Of a stretch of 64,000 nucleotides of DNA, positions 36,731 through 46,394 are shown piece after piece; the stretch's first letter is position 1; every line of letters begins with the position of its first letter. Where the stretch lies: the NCBI GenBank assembly GCA_963810615.1, contig CAWEOA010000002.1:744001-808000 (forward strand). Direction: 5' to 3'. The DNA comes from JARRQJ01 sp963810615. Its GTDB lineage: Bacteria > Pseudomonadota > Gammaproteobacteria > DRLM01. A program made the position numbers and the translations under genes. Below the pieces are notes generated by a model. The model did not search any database and was not told the origin of the DNA. It saw only the letters and a program-made list of their open reading frames with translations.

Positions 36731-37351
36731 TCATCCCGGCACACGGAACAGCCGGACTATCCTCCCCCAGCCCTTCACATCTACACTGATTTCGATCGCC
36801 CGCGGCATCAACACCGCATCCTGATTCTCGGCGTTGTTGCTGGCATCGGGCGGCCAGTATCCCACCCATTGGCGGTCCTGACCCATAAATCGCAATTCCA
36901 CCGCCGAGACGCCGTCGATCAATATTTCAACATAGGGCTCATTGCCGGGGCCGCGATCCAAGGTACTCCAACTCTCGCGCAACAGTTGCTGCTTGCTAAA
37001 AACATAGTCGACGCGCTGCAGGTCGCTGCGCGCCACGCCCAGCGGATTGCGCCATCCGGTGCGCGTCAGGGTCAACACGCCGGTACCCACCCCGCCCCCC
37101 TTAAGCGCCGCCTGCTCATCGCCCAGATCATCGCGCACCGGCCTGGCCACCGCCTCCTCTATATCGCGCTGCATGACCATGAAGGCGGTCTGCAGCTCGG
37201 TGAGGCGCGCCGCCCGCTGCTCCACTTCCTTGCGCGCGTTCAACACCGTGTTGAGCGCCGAATAGGCCATGGTCGCCAACAGCGCGAAGATGGCCAGGGA
37301 CACCAGCAATTCCAGCAAGGTGAAACCCGCGCTGCGCCGCCTGTCGATCAT
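36731..37351 (-). CDS. gspJ: Type II secretion minor pseudopilin J
   Basis: The 206-residue protein has a prepilin peptidase site, SAG then FTLLELLVSLAIFALLATMAY, with Glu5 present. The body fits GspJ (MQRDIEEAVARPVRDD; YWPPD). It forms the pseudopilus tip with GspI and GspK. Its start overlaps the gspI stop by 4 bp. Confidence 0.92.
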   Translation of the reverse strand: MIDRRRSAGFTLLELLVSLAIFALLATMAYSALNTVLNARKEVEQRAARLTELQTAFMVMQRDIEEAVARPVRDDLGDEQAALKGGGVGTGVLTLTRTGWRNPLGVARSDLQRVDYVFSKQQLLRESWSTLDRGPGNEPYVEILIDGVSAVELRFMGQDRQWVGYWPPDASNNAENQDAVLMPRAIEISVDVKGWGRIVRLFRVPG

Positions 37352-37773
37352 CGCGGCACCGACCCTGCGGCGGCATTACTCTCCGCCGGCCGCCCCACAT
37401 ACGCCACCATGGTCGCCAGGCTGTCTTTACGCGCCTTGTCGGCATAGACATTCACGTCCAGCCGCCGCACATCGGCATCATCGGTGGTGGACACGGTGAC
37501 TTGCCATGACCACTGCTGGTCCGCCATGAGACTCTCACCCTGCTGGGTCCCCGGCGCGGGCCAGTCTCCGCTCACCTGCAGCTCGGCAACCTTGTTCATG
37601 GCCACCCAATGGGCTAGCGTGCGATCCCGCAAATAGCCGGCGTTGCTGACATTGGCGCTCACCGCTGAGACCACCGCGGCCACGGCGATGGCCAGGATCG
37701 CCAAGGCCACCAGGATCTCCACCAGCGTAAAGCCAGCGGCGCGCTTCCGGGCTCGTGCCTTATTTGCCATCAT
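37348..37773 (-). CDS. gspI: Type II secretion minor pseudopilin I
   Basis: The 141-residue protein carries the prepilin signature RAAG then FTLVEILVALAILAIA with Glu5, and continues WVAMNKVAELQV as in GspI, the organiser of the tip complex. The start region overlaps the end of gspH by 11-14 bases, depending on which of two adjacent ATGs is used. Confidence 0.92.
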   Translation of the reverse strand: MMANKARARKRAAGFTLVEILVALAILAIAVAAVVSAVSANVSNAGYLRDRTLAHWVAMNKVAELQVSGDWPAPGTQQGESLMADQQWSWQVTVSTTDDADVRRLDVNVYADKARKDSLATMVAYVGRPAESNAAAGSVPR

Positions 37774-38296
37774 CGGCCCCGCGCAATTCGGTCTTGCCCC
37801 GCGCGCTGCCGGTCAATACGTAACCATCGAGTTCGCCGCGCCGCCTCAGCGTCAAACGAAACGGCGTCATCTCGCCGCTGGACAGAAAATAGATGCGCGG
37901 CGGCTTTGCCTCGTCATCCATGCCCTTCAGAGTCAGCTTCTGACCCTCGGGCTCATAATCCACCGCAACATTGTCGGGCAGCTTGCGCGGCCGCAATATT
38001 TCATCATCGGCGATGGCTTGCCACTTTTCGCCGTCGAAGGCGAGAAATTCATACCCATCATCGTTAAACTGCAGCGCCAGTTCCTTGCTCTGCAAAACCG
38101 CTTCCTGGCTGGTCAAGTTGATCAGCGCCTGAAGCCGCCGCGCGTCTTCATCCAGGGTCTTATCATCGCTGTTGATCGAGAGCACCGCGAAACTGATCAC
38201 GATGCCGATGATGATCACCACCACCATCACTTCCAGCAATGTAAAACCGCGGCAGCGCACGGCGGGCTTGTTCAAAGCGAGGCGGTGGGTATGCAC
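37760..38296 (-). CDS. gspH: Type II secretion minor pseudopilin H
   Basis: The 178-residue protein has the site CRG then FTLLEVMVVVIIIGIVISFAV. The GspH domain follows, with DEDARRLQALINLTSQEAVLQSKELAL. It links the tip to the GspG shaft. A 12-base gap separates it from gspG. Confidence 0.92.
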   Translation of the reverse strand: MHTHRLALNKPAVRCRGFTLLEVMVVVIIIGIVISFAVLSINSDDKTLDEDARRLQALINLTSQEAVLQSKELALQFNDDGYEFLAFDGEKWQAIADDEILRPRKLPDNVAVDYEPEGQKLTLKGMDDEAKPPRIYFLSSGEMTPFRLTLRRRGELDGYVLTGSARGKTELRGADDGK

Positions 38297-38308
38297 AAAT
38301 CAAAACCG

Positions 38309-38770
38309 TTACTCAAGCGTCCAGTTGCCGATGTCCGCATTCTTGCCCTCTCCTCCCGGCTGACCGTCGGCCCCCAGACTGAAGATATCGATGCTGCCGT
38401 GCTGCCCCGGACTAAGATACTGGTAGGGACGACCCCAAGGATCCTTGGGCAGCCGATCGATGTAACCGCCCTCTTTCCAGCTGGGCGCATCCGCCGGCTT
38501 CTGCACCAAGGATTCCAGACCCTGATCGGTCGTGGGGTAATTATGGTTATCCAATCGATACAGGTTGAGCGCACTCTCCAGGGAGCGGATATCGGACTGC
38601 GCCTTGACGATGCGCGCCTTGTCGGGGCGATCCATGATGCGCGGTACGATAATGGCGGCGAGGATACTAAGTATCACCACCACCACCATGACCTCGATCA
38701 GGGTAAAACCTTGCTCACCGCGCGCGGCGCGGCGCGGCATTACTTTAAAAGTGTTTATGGACATCATCAT
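38309..38770 (-). CDS. gspG: Type II secretion major pseudopilin G
   Basis: The 153-residue protein is the major pseudopilin. EQG then FTLIEVMVVVVILSILAAIIVPRIM is the cleavage site and helix; YPTTDQGLESLV, DPWGRPYQYLSPG and the calcium-site region DIFSLGADGQPGG are diagnostic of GspG. It polymerises into the piston-like pseudopilus. Three ATGs at the start leave the exact N-terminus open. Confidence 0.97.
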   Translation of the reverse strand: MMMSINTFKVMPRRAARGEQGFTLIEVMVVVVILSILAAIIVPRIMDRPDKARIVKAQSDIRSLESALNLYRLDNHNYPTTDQGLESLVQKPADAPSWKEGGYIDRLPKDPWGRPYQYLSPGQHGSIDIFSLGADGQPGGEGKNADIGNWTLE

Positions 38771-38852
38771 AGTTTACGTCTCTCACGCTGAAAGCTAATC
38801 CCTACACGGCCGCGGACTCGATTTTGTTTGTATGACACGCCGCCACGACCCC

Positions 38853-40070
38853 TCATTTCACCAGCTGATTCAAATCAAAGATGGGCAGCAGGATCGCCAA
38901 CACGATCACCAACACGATGCCGCCCATCACCAAAATCAATAACGGCCCGAACAATTCGGTGATGGTGGTAATCAACACCTCCATCTCCCGTTCCTGCGAG
39001 GCCGCCGCCCGCTCCAGCATCTCATCCAATTTACCGCTGGACTCGCCGCTGGCGATCAAATGGACCGTCATAGGCGGAAAATAGCCGCTGTGCTCCAAAG
39101 CGGTATGCAGGGCGGTACCCTCACGCACACGCCGCGCGCCCTCCTCCACCGCCGCACGCATGGGCAGATTACTCACCACCGTAGCGGAGATCCGCAACGC
39201 CTCCAGCACCGGCACACCGCTGCCGGTGAGGATGCTCAAGGTTCGGGCAAAGCGCGCGGTGTTCAAGCCCCGCACCAAGCGACCGATCATGGGCAAGCGT
39301 AGCAACAAACGATGAAGCTGCTGTTTCGGACCGCTGCGGCGCAACACGGTACGCACCGCCGCCACCGCCGCCGCGATCCCCACCAACAGCACGATGCCGT
39401 TGCCGCGGATAAAGTCGCTGGTGGCGATCAGGCTGCGGGTCAACAAAGGCAATTTCTGCCCGATGCCTTCGAACACTTGCACGATCTGCGGTACCACATA
39501 CACCATCAAAAACACCACCACCAGCAGCGACACGCCCATCACCATCAAGGGATAGATCAAGGCCAACATGGTCTTCTGATGCAGTGTCTGGCGGGTCTCA
39601 GTGTAATCGGCCAGCCGCTCCAGCACGGCGTCGAGATAACCGGACTGTTCCCCCGCCGCCACCGTGGCCCGGTAGAGATCGGGAAACACATAAGGAAAGT
39701 CCTCGAACGCCGACGCCAAGGAGTGTCCCTCCATCACCCGCGAACGCACCGCCATGAACAGGCTTCTCAGGCGAGGCTTCTCGGTCTGGCGGGACAGGGT
39801 TTGCAGGGCCTCTTCCACCGGCAGACCCGAGCGAATCAAGGTGGCGAACTGGCGGGTGACGAGGGCAAGATCCACGGCGCTGATGCCGCGGCGCAACAGC
39901 GGGGAACTCACCTGACGGCGCGCCTCCCGTTGTTGCACTTCCATCACCGCCAGCGGCGCCCAACCCTTGTCGCGCAATTGCTGGCGAATCTGGCGCGGGG
40001 TATCCGCCTCGAGCACGCCTTTGCGCTCGCGGCCCCCTTCATCCAATGCGGTAAATTCAAAGGCACCCAC
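38853..40070 (-). CDS. gspF: Type II secretion inner-membrane platform protein F
   Basis: The 405-residue protein has the two GspF/PilC cytoplasmic repeats (LALVTRQFATLIRSGLPVEEAL; TARFARTLSILTGSGVPVLEAL) and three membrane helices. GspF couples the GspE ATPase to pseudopilus assembly. It starts three bases after gspE. An 82-bp gap before gspG could hold an internal promoter or processing site, but no motif is clear. Confidence 0.96.
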   Translation of the reverse strand: MGAFEFTALDEGGRERKGVLEADTPRQIRQQLRDKGWAPLAVMEVQQREARRQVSSPLLRRGISAVDLALVTRQFATLIRSGLPVEEALQTLSRQTEKPRLRSLFMAVRSRVMEGHSLASAFEDFPYVFPDLYRATVAAGEQSGYLDAVLERLADYTETRQTLHQKTMLALIYPLMVMGVSLLVVVFLMVYVVPQIVQVFEGIGQKLPLLTRSLIATSDFIRGNGIVLLVGIAAAVAAVRTVLRRSGPKQQLHRLLLRLPMIGRLVRGLNTARFARTLSILTGSGVPVLEALRISATVVSNLPMRAAVEEGARRVREGTALHTALEHSGYFPPMTVHLIASGESSGKLDEMLERAAASQEREMEVLITTITELFGPLLILVMGGIVLVIVLAILLPIFDLNQLVK

Positions 40071-40073
40071 CGC

Positions 40074-41597
40074 CTAGGCCTCGTGGGTGACGCGCAAGAC
40101 TTCCTCCAGCGAGGTGTGCCCCGACAGTACGCGCCGCATCCCGTCTTTGAATAGACTGGAATAGCGGGCATGGGCATAGGCCTCCAGCTGCTGCTCACCG
40201 GCCCCGTCATGAATCATGGTGCGCATCTTTTCATCCACTTCAAGCAACTCGTAGATACCGGTGCGACCGCTGTATCCGGAGTTGTTGCACGATGAACAAC
40301 CAGCACTGGTATAAACAGTAGGCGGGTTTTCCACGGAGAAGCCAAAGCGCTGGCAATCCGCGGCCGGGGGAACATAGGGCTTCTTGCATTGCGGGCACAA
40401 TAAACGCACCAGGCGCTGCGCCAGGACGCCGATGAGACTGGATGACAACAGAAACGGTTCCACGCCCATGTCACGCAAACGAGTCACCGCGCCCACGGCA
40501 CTGTTGGTATGCAGCGTGGACAACACCAGATGCCCCGTGAGACTGGCCTGTACGGCGATCTCGGCGGTCTCCAGATCGCGGATCTCACCCACCATGACAA
40601 TGTCCGGATCCTGACGCAGGATGGCGCGCAGGCCACGGGCGAAGGTCATCTCCACCCGGGTATTGACGTGGGTCTGACTGATACCGTCCAGGTAATACTC
40701 GATGGGATCTTCGACCGTCATGATATTGCGCAAACGATCATTGAGGCGGATCAAAGCGGCGTACAGGGTCGTCGTCTTTCCCGAACCGGTGGGGCCGGTA
40801 ACCAGGACAATGCCATGAGGCCGGCGAATGATCTTGTCCATCAACTGCAGTGCTTCGGGCGCCATCCCCAGGTGTTCCAGGTCGAGGCGACCCGCCTGTT
40901 TATCCAGCAAACGCAACACCACGCGCTCCCCATGCCCGGAGGGAATGGTGGAGACGCGCACGTCCACCGGCCGGCCGGCGATGCGCAGGGAGATACGACC
41001 GTCCTGCGGCAGGCGTTTTTCGGCGATGTCCAGCTTGGCCATCACCTTGATGCGCGAGGTGATCAAGGGCGCCAGCACCCGGCGCGGCTCCAGGACCTCG
41101 CGCAGTACGCCGTCGACGCGATAGCGCACCACCAGGCGATGTTCATAGGGCTCGATGTGGATATCAGAGGCGTTCTCTTTTACCGCCTGGGTCAGCAGTG
41201 CGTTGAGCAGGCGGATGATGGGGGCGTCGTCCTCGCTTTCCAGCAGATCTTCCGGTTCCGGAAGTTGCTGGGCGATGCGGGACAGATCCACGTCATCACC
41301 CATGTCCTCCATGATCTCCATGGCCTCGGTGGAACCTTGCTCGTAGGCCTGACGCAGCAAATAATCGAACTTGTCCACATCCAAGGGCTGCAGTATCACC
41401 GGTGCGCCCAGATAACGGCGCACTTCAGTGAGCACGTTACTGTCCACATCGGGCCGACACCACACCACGGCATGACCGTCTTCCCAGCGATTGACCAAGA
41501 CGCCGTGACGTTTGGCAAAGGCAAACGGCAGGCGCCTGACTTCTACCGGGGTCGGCGTCGGTTCTACACTGGGCTGCTGAGCAATCTCGTTAAACAT
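40074..41597 (-). CDS. gspE: Type II secretion ATPase E
   Basis: The 507-residue protein has an N-terminal GspL-binding domain, then the secretion ATPase core: NASDIHIEPYEHRLVVRYRVDG, Walker A GPTGSGKTT (about 265-273), Asp box TVEDPIEYY, Walker B DPDIVMVGEIRD and the His box TGHLVLSTLHTNSA. A tetracysteine zinc site is present as CPQC and CSSC in the C-terminal part. It powers secretion by ATP hydrolysis on the cytoplasmic face. Confidence 0.97.
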   Translation of the reverse strand: MFNEIAQQPSVEPTPTPVEVRRLPFAFAKRHGVLVNRWEDGHAVVWCRPDVDSNVLTEVRRYLGAPVILQPLDVDKFDYLLRQAYEQGSTEAMEIMEDMGDDVDLSRIAQQLPEPEDLLESEDDAPIIRLLNALLTQAVKENASDIHIEPYEHRLVVRYRVDGVLREVLEPRRVLAPLITSRIKVMAKLDIAEKRLPQDGRISLRIAGRPVDVRVSTIPSGHGERVVLRLLDKQAGRLDLEHLGMAPEALQLMDKIIRRPHGIVLVTGPTGSGKTTTLYAALIRLNDRLRNIMTVEDPIEYYLDGISQTHVNTRVEMTFARGLRAILRQDPDIVMVGEIRDLETAEIAVQASLTGHLVLSTLHTNSAVGAVTRLRDMGVEPFLLSSSLIGVLAQRLVRLLCPQCKKPYVPPAADCQRFGFSVENPPTVYTSAGCSSCNNSGYSGRTGIYELLEVDEKMRTMIHDGAGEQQLEAYAHARYSSLFKDGMRRVLSGHTSLEEVLRVTHEA

Positions 41598-41621
41598 GGA
41601 TATGGAGGCTCAAGCTCGCGC

Positions 41622-43664
41622 TTAAGGTTTAGCCGCGGGGGGCGGATTCTCGCTGAAAGGCGGCGGTAATTCGCGCATTTCATCCAGGGAACGCATCAAG
41701 GGAGTCTCTTCATTGGGCAATAAGTCCACCCCCTTTTCCCGCAACGCCAGCTCCTTGGCGCGAATATAATTGTATTTGCTACCGGAAACATTGGCTAAGA
41801 GGGTATCGTCGCGCATGATCACCGGATGCAGAAACACCATGAGATCGGTCTTGTCCTTGGTGGTGGACTTGTAGCGGAACAGACCGCCGATCAGGGGCAG
41901 GTCCCCCAGTCCCGGCACCTTCTGCACACTCTCGGTAAGATCATCCTTGATGAGTCCGCCCAACACCACCACCTGGCCATCATCCACCAACACCGTGGTT
42001 TTGATGGAGCGCGTATTGGTGATGAGGTCCGCCGCCCCCGCGGAACTGGCGGCCAGACTGTCCACCTTTTGCTCCACGTCCAATTTGATGGTGTTACCTT
42101 CGTTGATCTGTGGTTTGACCTTGAGGTCGATACCGACGTTCTGGCGTTGAATCGTCTGAAACGGATTGGACACCGTGCTGGAATTACTCACGCTGGAATA
42201 AGAGCCGGTCACGAACGGCACGTTTTGACCGACGACGATTTCCGCTTCCTGATTATCCAGGGTCAGCAAGGTGGGCGTGGACAGCACGTTGGTGGAGCCG
42301 TCGCCTTGCAGCGCGCGAATCAAGGCTGCGAAATTAAGATTATTGCTGTTGAAGCGGCCGACGCCCAGGGTCAAACCCTCCGGCGCTGCACTGATCGCAG
42401 TAGCAGCGCCGCCCAGTGCCGCGGCGGCGATCGAGCCCAGGCTGGAACTGGTGCCGCTGGCAAAATTAGTGAAGCCGACCGGACCATGACCGCCAGGGGA
42501 GGCATCCACTCCCCATTGAACACCCAATTGCGCCGCCTTGCTGAGGGAGATCTCGGCTATGATACCTTCCACCAGGACCTGGGCACGGCGCACGTCCAAC
42601 TGACGAATCACCGCCTGCAGGGAGCGGAACACCTCCAGGCTGGCGGTAATCACCAGGGCATTGGTGCTTTCGTCGGCCTGGATATCGAAACTCTGGGCCT
42701 TGGATTGGGCGCCGCCCACGGCCGCCCCGCCTTTTTTAGCCTGTTCCTCTTGCGCCACTTTTTGGCCGATGCCGGTCAGTACCGGCGCCAACTCCTTGGC
42801 ATTGGCATAGCGCAGATAGACCACATGAATATTGCCTTCCCGCTCCAGGGGAATGTCGAGATGGGAAATCAATGCCCGGATCTGCAAGCGGTTGGTCTTG
42901 CCTCCGCCCAACAGGATGCTGTTAGTGCGCTCGTCGGCGATGAAGGTCGCCCGTCCTTCCAATTGCCCGCCCTGCTTCTGGGCGTTCTGTTGATTCTGCT
43001 GCTCCAGGGCGGTGAGGATGCGCGCCACCTCCCCGGCCGAGGCATGCTGCAGCGGAACCACCTCCACCTCATTATCCGCGCTGGGCAGGTCGACCCGGGA
43101 GATGATCTCCGCAATGCGATCGATATTCGCCGCGTGATCGGAAATGATCAAGACGTTACTCGGCGGATAGGCCACCATATGCCCTTGCTGCGGAATCAAG
43201 GGACGCAGAATTGGCACCAACTGCGCGGCGGGGACGTTCTCCAAAGCAATGACCCGGGTTATCACCTCATCGCCTTCACCCGGATTTTTATCAGTTGCCA
43301 CCGGCACACCGCTTTGTTTGGCGTTGATGTCCGGGACGATCTTGATGACGTCTCCGCTGGGCACTGCGGCAAAACCGTGCACCTGCAGCACGGACAGGAA
43401 TACCTGGTAAAGCTCATCCTTGTTGAGAGGCTTGCCGGAAATGATGGTGACTTTGCTCTTGACCCGCGGATCGACGATAAAATTCTTGCCGGTCTGTTCC
43501 GCCATCCAGCCGATCACCGATTCTATTTCCGCGTCCTTGAAGTTCAAGGTGACAGTCTGCGCGGCAAACACCGGCAGGTTGCCCAACACGAACAGCAGAC
43601 AAATCCCCAACAGCCGGCGCGAGGCTTTAGCAAAGCGCTTGTTATCATTTATGTATGTGGGCAT
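41622..43664 (-). CDS. gspD: Type II secretion outer-membrane secretin D
   Basis: The 680-residue protein has a signal peptide ending at PVFAA, then N0 and three N-type domains (FIVDPRVKSKVTIIS; LIISDHAANIDRIAEIISRVD; ADERTNSILLGGGK). The secretin core includes VLVEGIIAEISL, NVLSTPTLLTLDNQEAEIVVGQNVPF and VPGLGDLPLIGGLFRYKS. It forms the outer-membrane exit channel. The C-terminus is Pro-rich, with a possible S-domain-like tail (YNYIRAKELALREKG). No pilotin gene is next to it. Confidence 0.97.
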   Translation of the reverse strand: MPTYINDNKRFAKASRRLLGICLLFVLGNLPVFAAQTVTLNFKDAEIESVIGWMAEQTGKNFIVDPRVKSKVTIISGKPLNKDELYQVFLSVLQVHGFAAVPSGDVIKIVPDINAKQSGVPVATDKNPGEGDEVITRVIALENVPAAQLVPILRPLIPQQGHMVAYPPSNVLIISDHAANIDRIAEIISRVDLPSADNEVEVVPLQHASAGEVARILTALEQQNQQNAQKQGGQLEGRATFIADERTNSILLGGGKTNRLQIRALISHLDIPLEREGNIHVVYLRYANAKELAPVLTGIGQKVAQEEQAKKGGAAVGGAQSKAQSFDIQADESTNALVITASLEVFRSLQAVIRQLDVRRAQVLVEGIIAEISLSKAAQLGVQWGVDASPGGHGPVGFTNFASGTSSSLGSIAAAALGGAATAISAAPEGLTLGVGRFNSNNLNFAALIRALQGDGSTNVLSTPTLLTLDNQEAEIVVGQNVPFVTGSYSSVSNSSTVSNPFQTIQRQNVGIDLKVKPQINEGNTIKLDVEQKVDSLAASSAGAADLITNTRSIKTTVLVDDGQVVVLGGLIKDDLTESVQKVPGLGDLPLIGGLFRYKSTTKDKTDLMVFLHPVIMRDDTLLANVSGSKYNYIRAKELALREKGVDLLPNEETPLMRSLDEMRELPPPFSENPPPAAKP

Positions 43665-43758
43665 CTCTTATCCTACTAATACTTTCAAGCGGAATCACCG
43701 GACATCCCGAATTACACATTGCGAATGCGGGCGATTCACCCTCCTGCCATAGTTCATA

Positions 43759-44655
43759 TTAACCCGGCTGACCAATCGGTATGGAGATGGAAAGGGGTCG
43801 GCCGCCACGAATCAGATTCACATTAAATTGCGTTGCATTATTCAAATCACGCAACAATTCCATTCTCCCGCCGGGGTCGGTCAAACTCACCCCGTTAATC
43901 GCCGTCACGACATCACCCGACTGTATACCAAATTTTTCCAACACACCGGGATCCCGCCCCGGGCGCAAACGGTAGCCGATTAAGCGCCCGTTTTCCCAAT
44001 AGGGTTCCCCTTGCAACAGATTAGCGAGACTTTGGGGATTCTTTATAAATTGTTCGCGGTATTGTTGGAGCAGCGCGCCCGCATCCGGTGCTACGCCGGG
44101 CGATGCGGCAGTGGCGGGAGATGCAAGCACGCCATTCGAAACTTTCAAGGAGTCGGTGGGTAAACGTAGGGTCTCGAGGCGCCCGCCACGGGACAAGACG
44201 ATGTATTGGGCATGCACCTCCTTGAGCGTCGCACCGCCGGGCAGTTCCTTTCCTACCGTGTAATAGTCTTCATGCCCACTGGGATCCGCCACAATAGCGG
44301 TGGCGGTATGCGCATCCTGGGATGCCATCACCCCGCGCAACACCAGTTTCAATTGTGTTTCCGGGATAGTGGCAAGCCCCGGCTGGGTGCTTGCCGTTTG
44401 CGCCTGACCGAATAAATGCTTGGCAACGATGTCACGGCTCATGGAAAGGGCGTCAGCTTGATGAAGCGCCACGACCGGGGCCGCCAACGGCGGTGGGGCT
44501 CCGGTACCGTCCGCGGAGATTGGCACCACCATCCAGGTCAGGCGGGCAGCGCTATAGGCCAATAGGACCACGCACAGCGCAGTCGCCACGGAAACAGATC
44601 GCCCCGTAAGGAACGCCTCCGCCCCCAAGGCCTTATATTGCTTCCAATCCATCAA
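43759..44655 (-). CDS. gspC: Type II secretion protein C
   Basis: The 298-residue protein has one membrane helix (about 23-44), the homology region that binds the secretin (IPETQLKLVLRGVMAS...TAIVAD) and a C-terminal PDZ domain (PGVLEKFGIQSGDVVTAINGVSLTD). GspC links the inner platform with GspD and may select substrates. It is the first gene of the operon C-D-E-F-G-H-I-J-K-L-M-N; the prepilin peptidase gene gspO is absent from the window. Confidence 0.94.
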   Translation of the reverse strand: MMDWKQYKALGAEAFLTGRSVSVATALCVVLLAYSAARLTWMVVPISADGTGAPPPLAAPVVALHQADALSMSRDIVAKHLFGQAQTASTQPGLATIPETQLKLVLRGVMASQDAHTATAIVADPSGHEDYYTVGKELPGGATLKEVHAQYIVLSRGGRLETLRLPTDSLKVSNGVLASPATAASPGVAPDAGALLQQYREQFIKNPQSLANLLQGEPYWENGRLIGYRLRPGRDPGVLEKFGIQSGDVVTAINGVSLTDPGGRMELLRDLNNATQFNVNLIRGGRPLSISIPIGQPG

Positions 44656-45317
44656 TGCCGTTCAGGCTCCGTGCCGATACCTATGTAACAAATCCCGCAC
44701 ATCATACGCCTTTACCCCATCATCACCAAAAAATGCAGAAATTTTAGTCCCCTCGGAAGAGCACGGCCAATATAAGGATGCCAGTTTGAGCTGAAACAAC
44801 CCTTAATACTCTGTCATCCTATAGGGGGGTGACCGTTCATATGTCCTGTTTCCCATTAAGGGCATGAGTCCAATCGCGACACGATCTCAACCCGGCTTAT
44901 GCACAATTCCGGCGCCGATATCAGCAATAAATCCAAGCCGCAAAACCCCTTCGCCATATCCTCGGCAAAAAACTCAACATATTGTTTTAATTAAATTAAA
45001 GCACCATGCTTATTTTCTCAACAATCAGGGGAATGCCCAGGCACGGCAACTGTCTGACAAAACTAAGCGCAACTCTTCCACATACTTATCCACAGGTTTT
45101 GTGGATAGTTAAAAATTACAATTCTTAGCAATGGCTTAACATGTAATCATGGCGGGCAACTTTAAAAACCGGTTACCTGGGGCGCATCTTCCTCTTTGCG
45201 AAATTGTCCCTGGTGGACATGTAGATTTCATTACACCGACCCACCCTGCCGGGCATTAAGGCCTGCCGGTCTTGCTGTAACACTAGGTATGAAAAACAGG
45301 AAGCGGCCCAAACACAA
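44656..45317. other. Intergenic region upstream of the gsp operon
   Basis: About 660 bases without a supported gene. It should carry the promoter of gspC on the left. An AT-rich block lies at about 44975-45015 and a pair of DnaA-box-like sequences at 45086-45108. Open frames here lack ribosome sites and recognisable content. Confidence 0.45.
45086..45108. promoter_or_regulatory. Inverted pair of DnaA-box-like sequences
   Basis: TTATCCACA (45086-45094) is a perfect DnaA consensus box. After five bases TGTGGATAG (45100-45108) is the inverted box with one mismatch. The AT-rich stretch lies about 75 bases away. Whether DnaA binds here is unknown. Confidence 0.45.
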
Positions 45318-45638
45318 CTATTTCCAGCGCATCAACACCCACTGCGGAGTGATTGGCGTGGAATTCAACTGGGGACGTCGCGTATCGAAATTGCCGTCAC
45401 CGGTAGTATCGATGAGGTAATAAGGGTAACCCTTGGCGGGCGTTATCTTGACCATATAGATCTGATTGTTCATGCGAAATTCTTCGACCCGTTCCTGACC
45501 GCGCTGGATAATGGTGACGTCGGGCTCTTGGGGCACGCTGCTGGCATTATCGCTCGCAGGCGCACCTTCATCGGCGGCCATCGCCAAGCCGATGGAAAGA
45601 AACAACAACAGGGCCGCCTGCGGCACAACTCTCAACAT
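45318..45638 (-). CDS. Periplasmic DUF2782 protein
   Basis: The 106-residue protein has a signal peptide (LLLFLSIGLAMA) and the DUF2782 pattern: PDVTIIQRGQERVEEFRMNNQIYMVKITPAKGYPYYLIDTTGDGNFDTRR and a final PQWVLMRW. The function is unknown. A DUF2782 gene beside polA is also familiar from Pseudomonas. Confidence 0.85.
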   Translation of the reverse strand: MLRVVPQAALLLFLSIGLAMAADEGAPASDNASSVPQEPDVTIIQRGQERVEEFRMNNQIYMVKITPAKGYPYYLIDTTGDGNFDTRRPQLNSTPITPQWVLMRWK

Positions 45639-45668
45639 AGCTTACGTTCCAATCCGACTTTAGAGGTG

Positions 45669-46394
45669 TTACAGATCCAATAACATTTCCTGCTCTTCAG
45701 CAGAAGGCTCGAAGCCACGACTTTCGTAGTGGTTAAAGATAGCATCCACTACCTCTTGCGGCTTGTCCAGCACCTGAACCAAATCCAGATCATCCGCTTC
45801 GATGGTAGCCTCTTTGACAAGTGTAGCCTTAAACCATTCGATTAACCCCTCCCAAAACGGGGTATGCACTAGGATTATTGGAATACGCCGGGTCTTACCG
45901 GTCTGCACCAGGGTCAGAATCTCGGCCAATTCGTCCAGGGTGCCGAAGCCGCCGGGCAGGACCACGTAGGCCGAGGCGTACTTCACGAACATCACCTTGC
46001 GCGAAAAAAAGTGGCGAAAATGCAAGGATATATCCTGATAATCGTTGGCGGACTGTTCCTGGGGCAGGGCGATATTGAGGCCGACACTCGGCGACTTGCC
46101 GGCGAAGGCCCCTTTGTTGGCCGCCTCCATCAATCCCGGCCCACCGCCGCTGACGATGCTGAACCCTGCATCGGACAGGCCGCGCGCGATCTCCTCGGTG
46201 AGTTGGTAATAGGGATGATCGGGCGCCATGCGCGCCGAACCGAACAAGCTCACGGAAGGCTTGATCTGCGCCAGACGCTCAAAACCTTCGACGAATTCCG
46301 CCATGATCTGAAAGATCTTCCACGACTCCCGGTTGAGTATGGAATCGTTGACGGGCATGAAACTGGGATGGGTGGCGCGGTGCTTGTCGTCCAT
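45669..46394 (-). CDS. LOG family protein (TIGR00730-like, nucleotide phosphoribohydrolase fold)
   Basis: The 241-residue protein has a Rossmann-type fold with SLFGSARM, the LOG signature SGGGPGLMEAANKGA and the second motif PGGFGTLDELAEILTLVQ. Members cleave ribose-5-phosphate from nucleoside monophosphates (AMP or cytokinin nucleotides) and were once misnamed lysine decarboxylases. The substrate here is not certain. It is divergent from polA with about 110 bp between starts. Confidence 0.87.
   Translation of the reverse strand: MDDKHRATHPSFMPVNDSILNRESWKIFQIMAEFVEGFERLAQIKPSVSLFGSARMAPDHPYYQLTEEIARGLSDAGFSIVSGGGPGLMEAANKGAFAGKSPSVGLNIALPQEQSANDYQDISLHFRHFFSRKVMFVKYASAYVVLPGGFGTLDELAEILTLVQTGKTRRIPIILVHTPFWEGLIEWFKATLVKEATIEADDLDLVQVLDKPQEVVDAIFNHYESRGFEPSAEEQEMLLDL

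Noticed and set aside
40509..41669. 386-codon frame opposite gspE
   Set aside because: Antisense shadow of the secretion ATPase with no recognisable domain.
41826..43679. 617-codon plus-strand open frame opposite gspD
   Set aside because: It mirrors the secretin gene exactly. gspD has full family motifs; the long antisense frame results from GC-rich codon use.
44975..45110. Chromosomal replication origin
   Set aside because: Only two DnaA-like boxes and one AT-rich stretch, without dnaA, dnaN, gidA or a box cluster.
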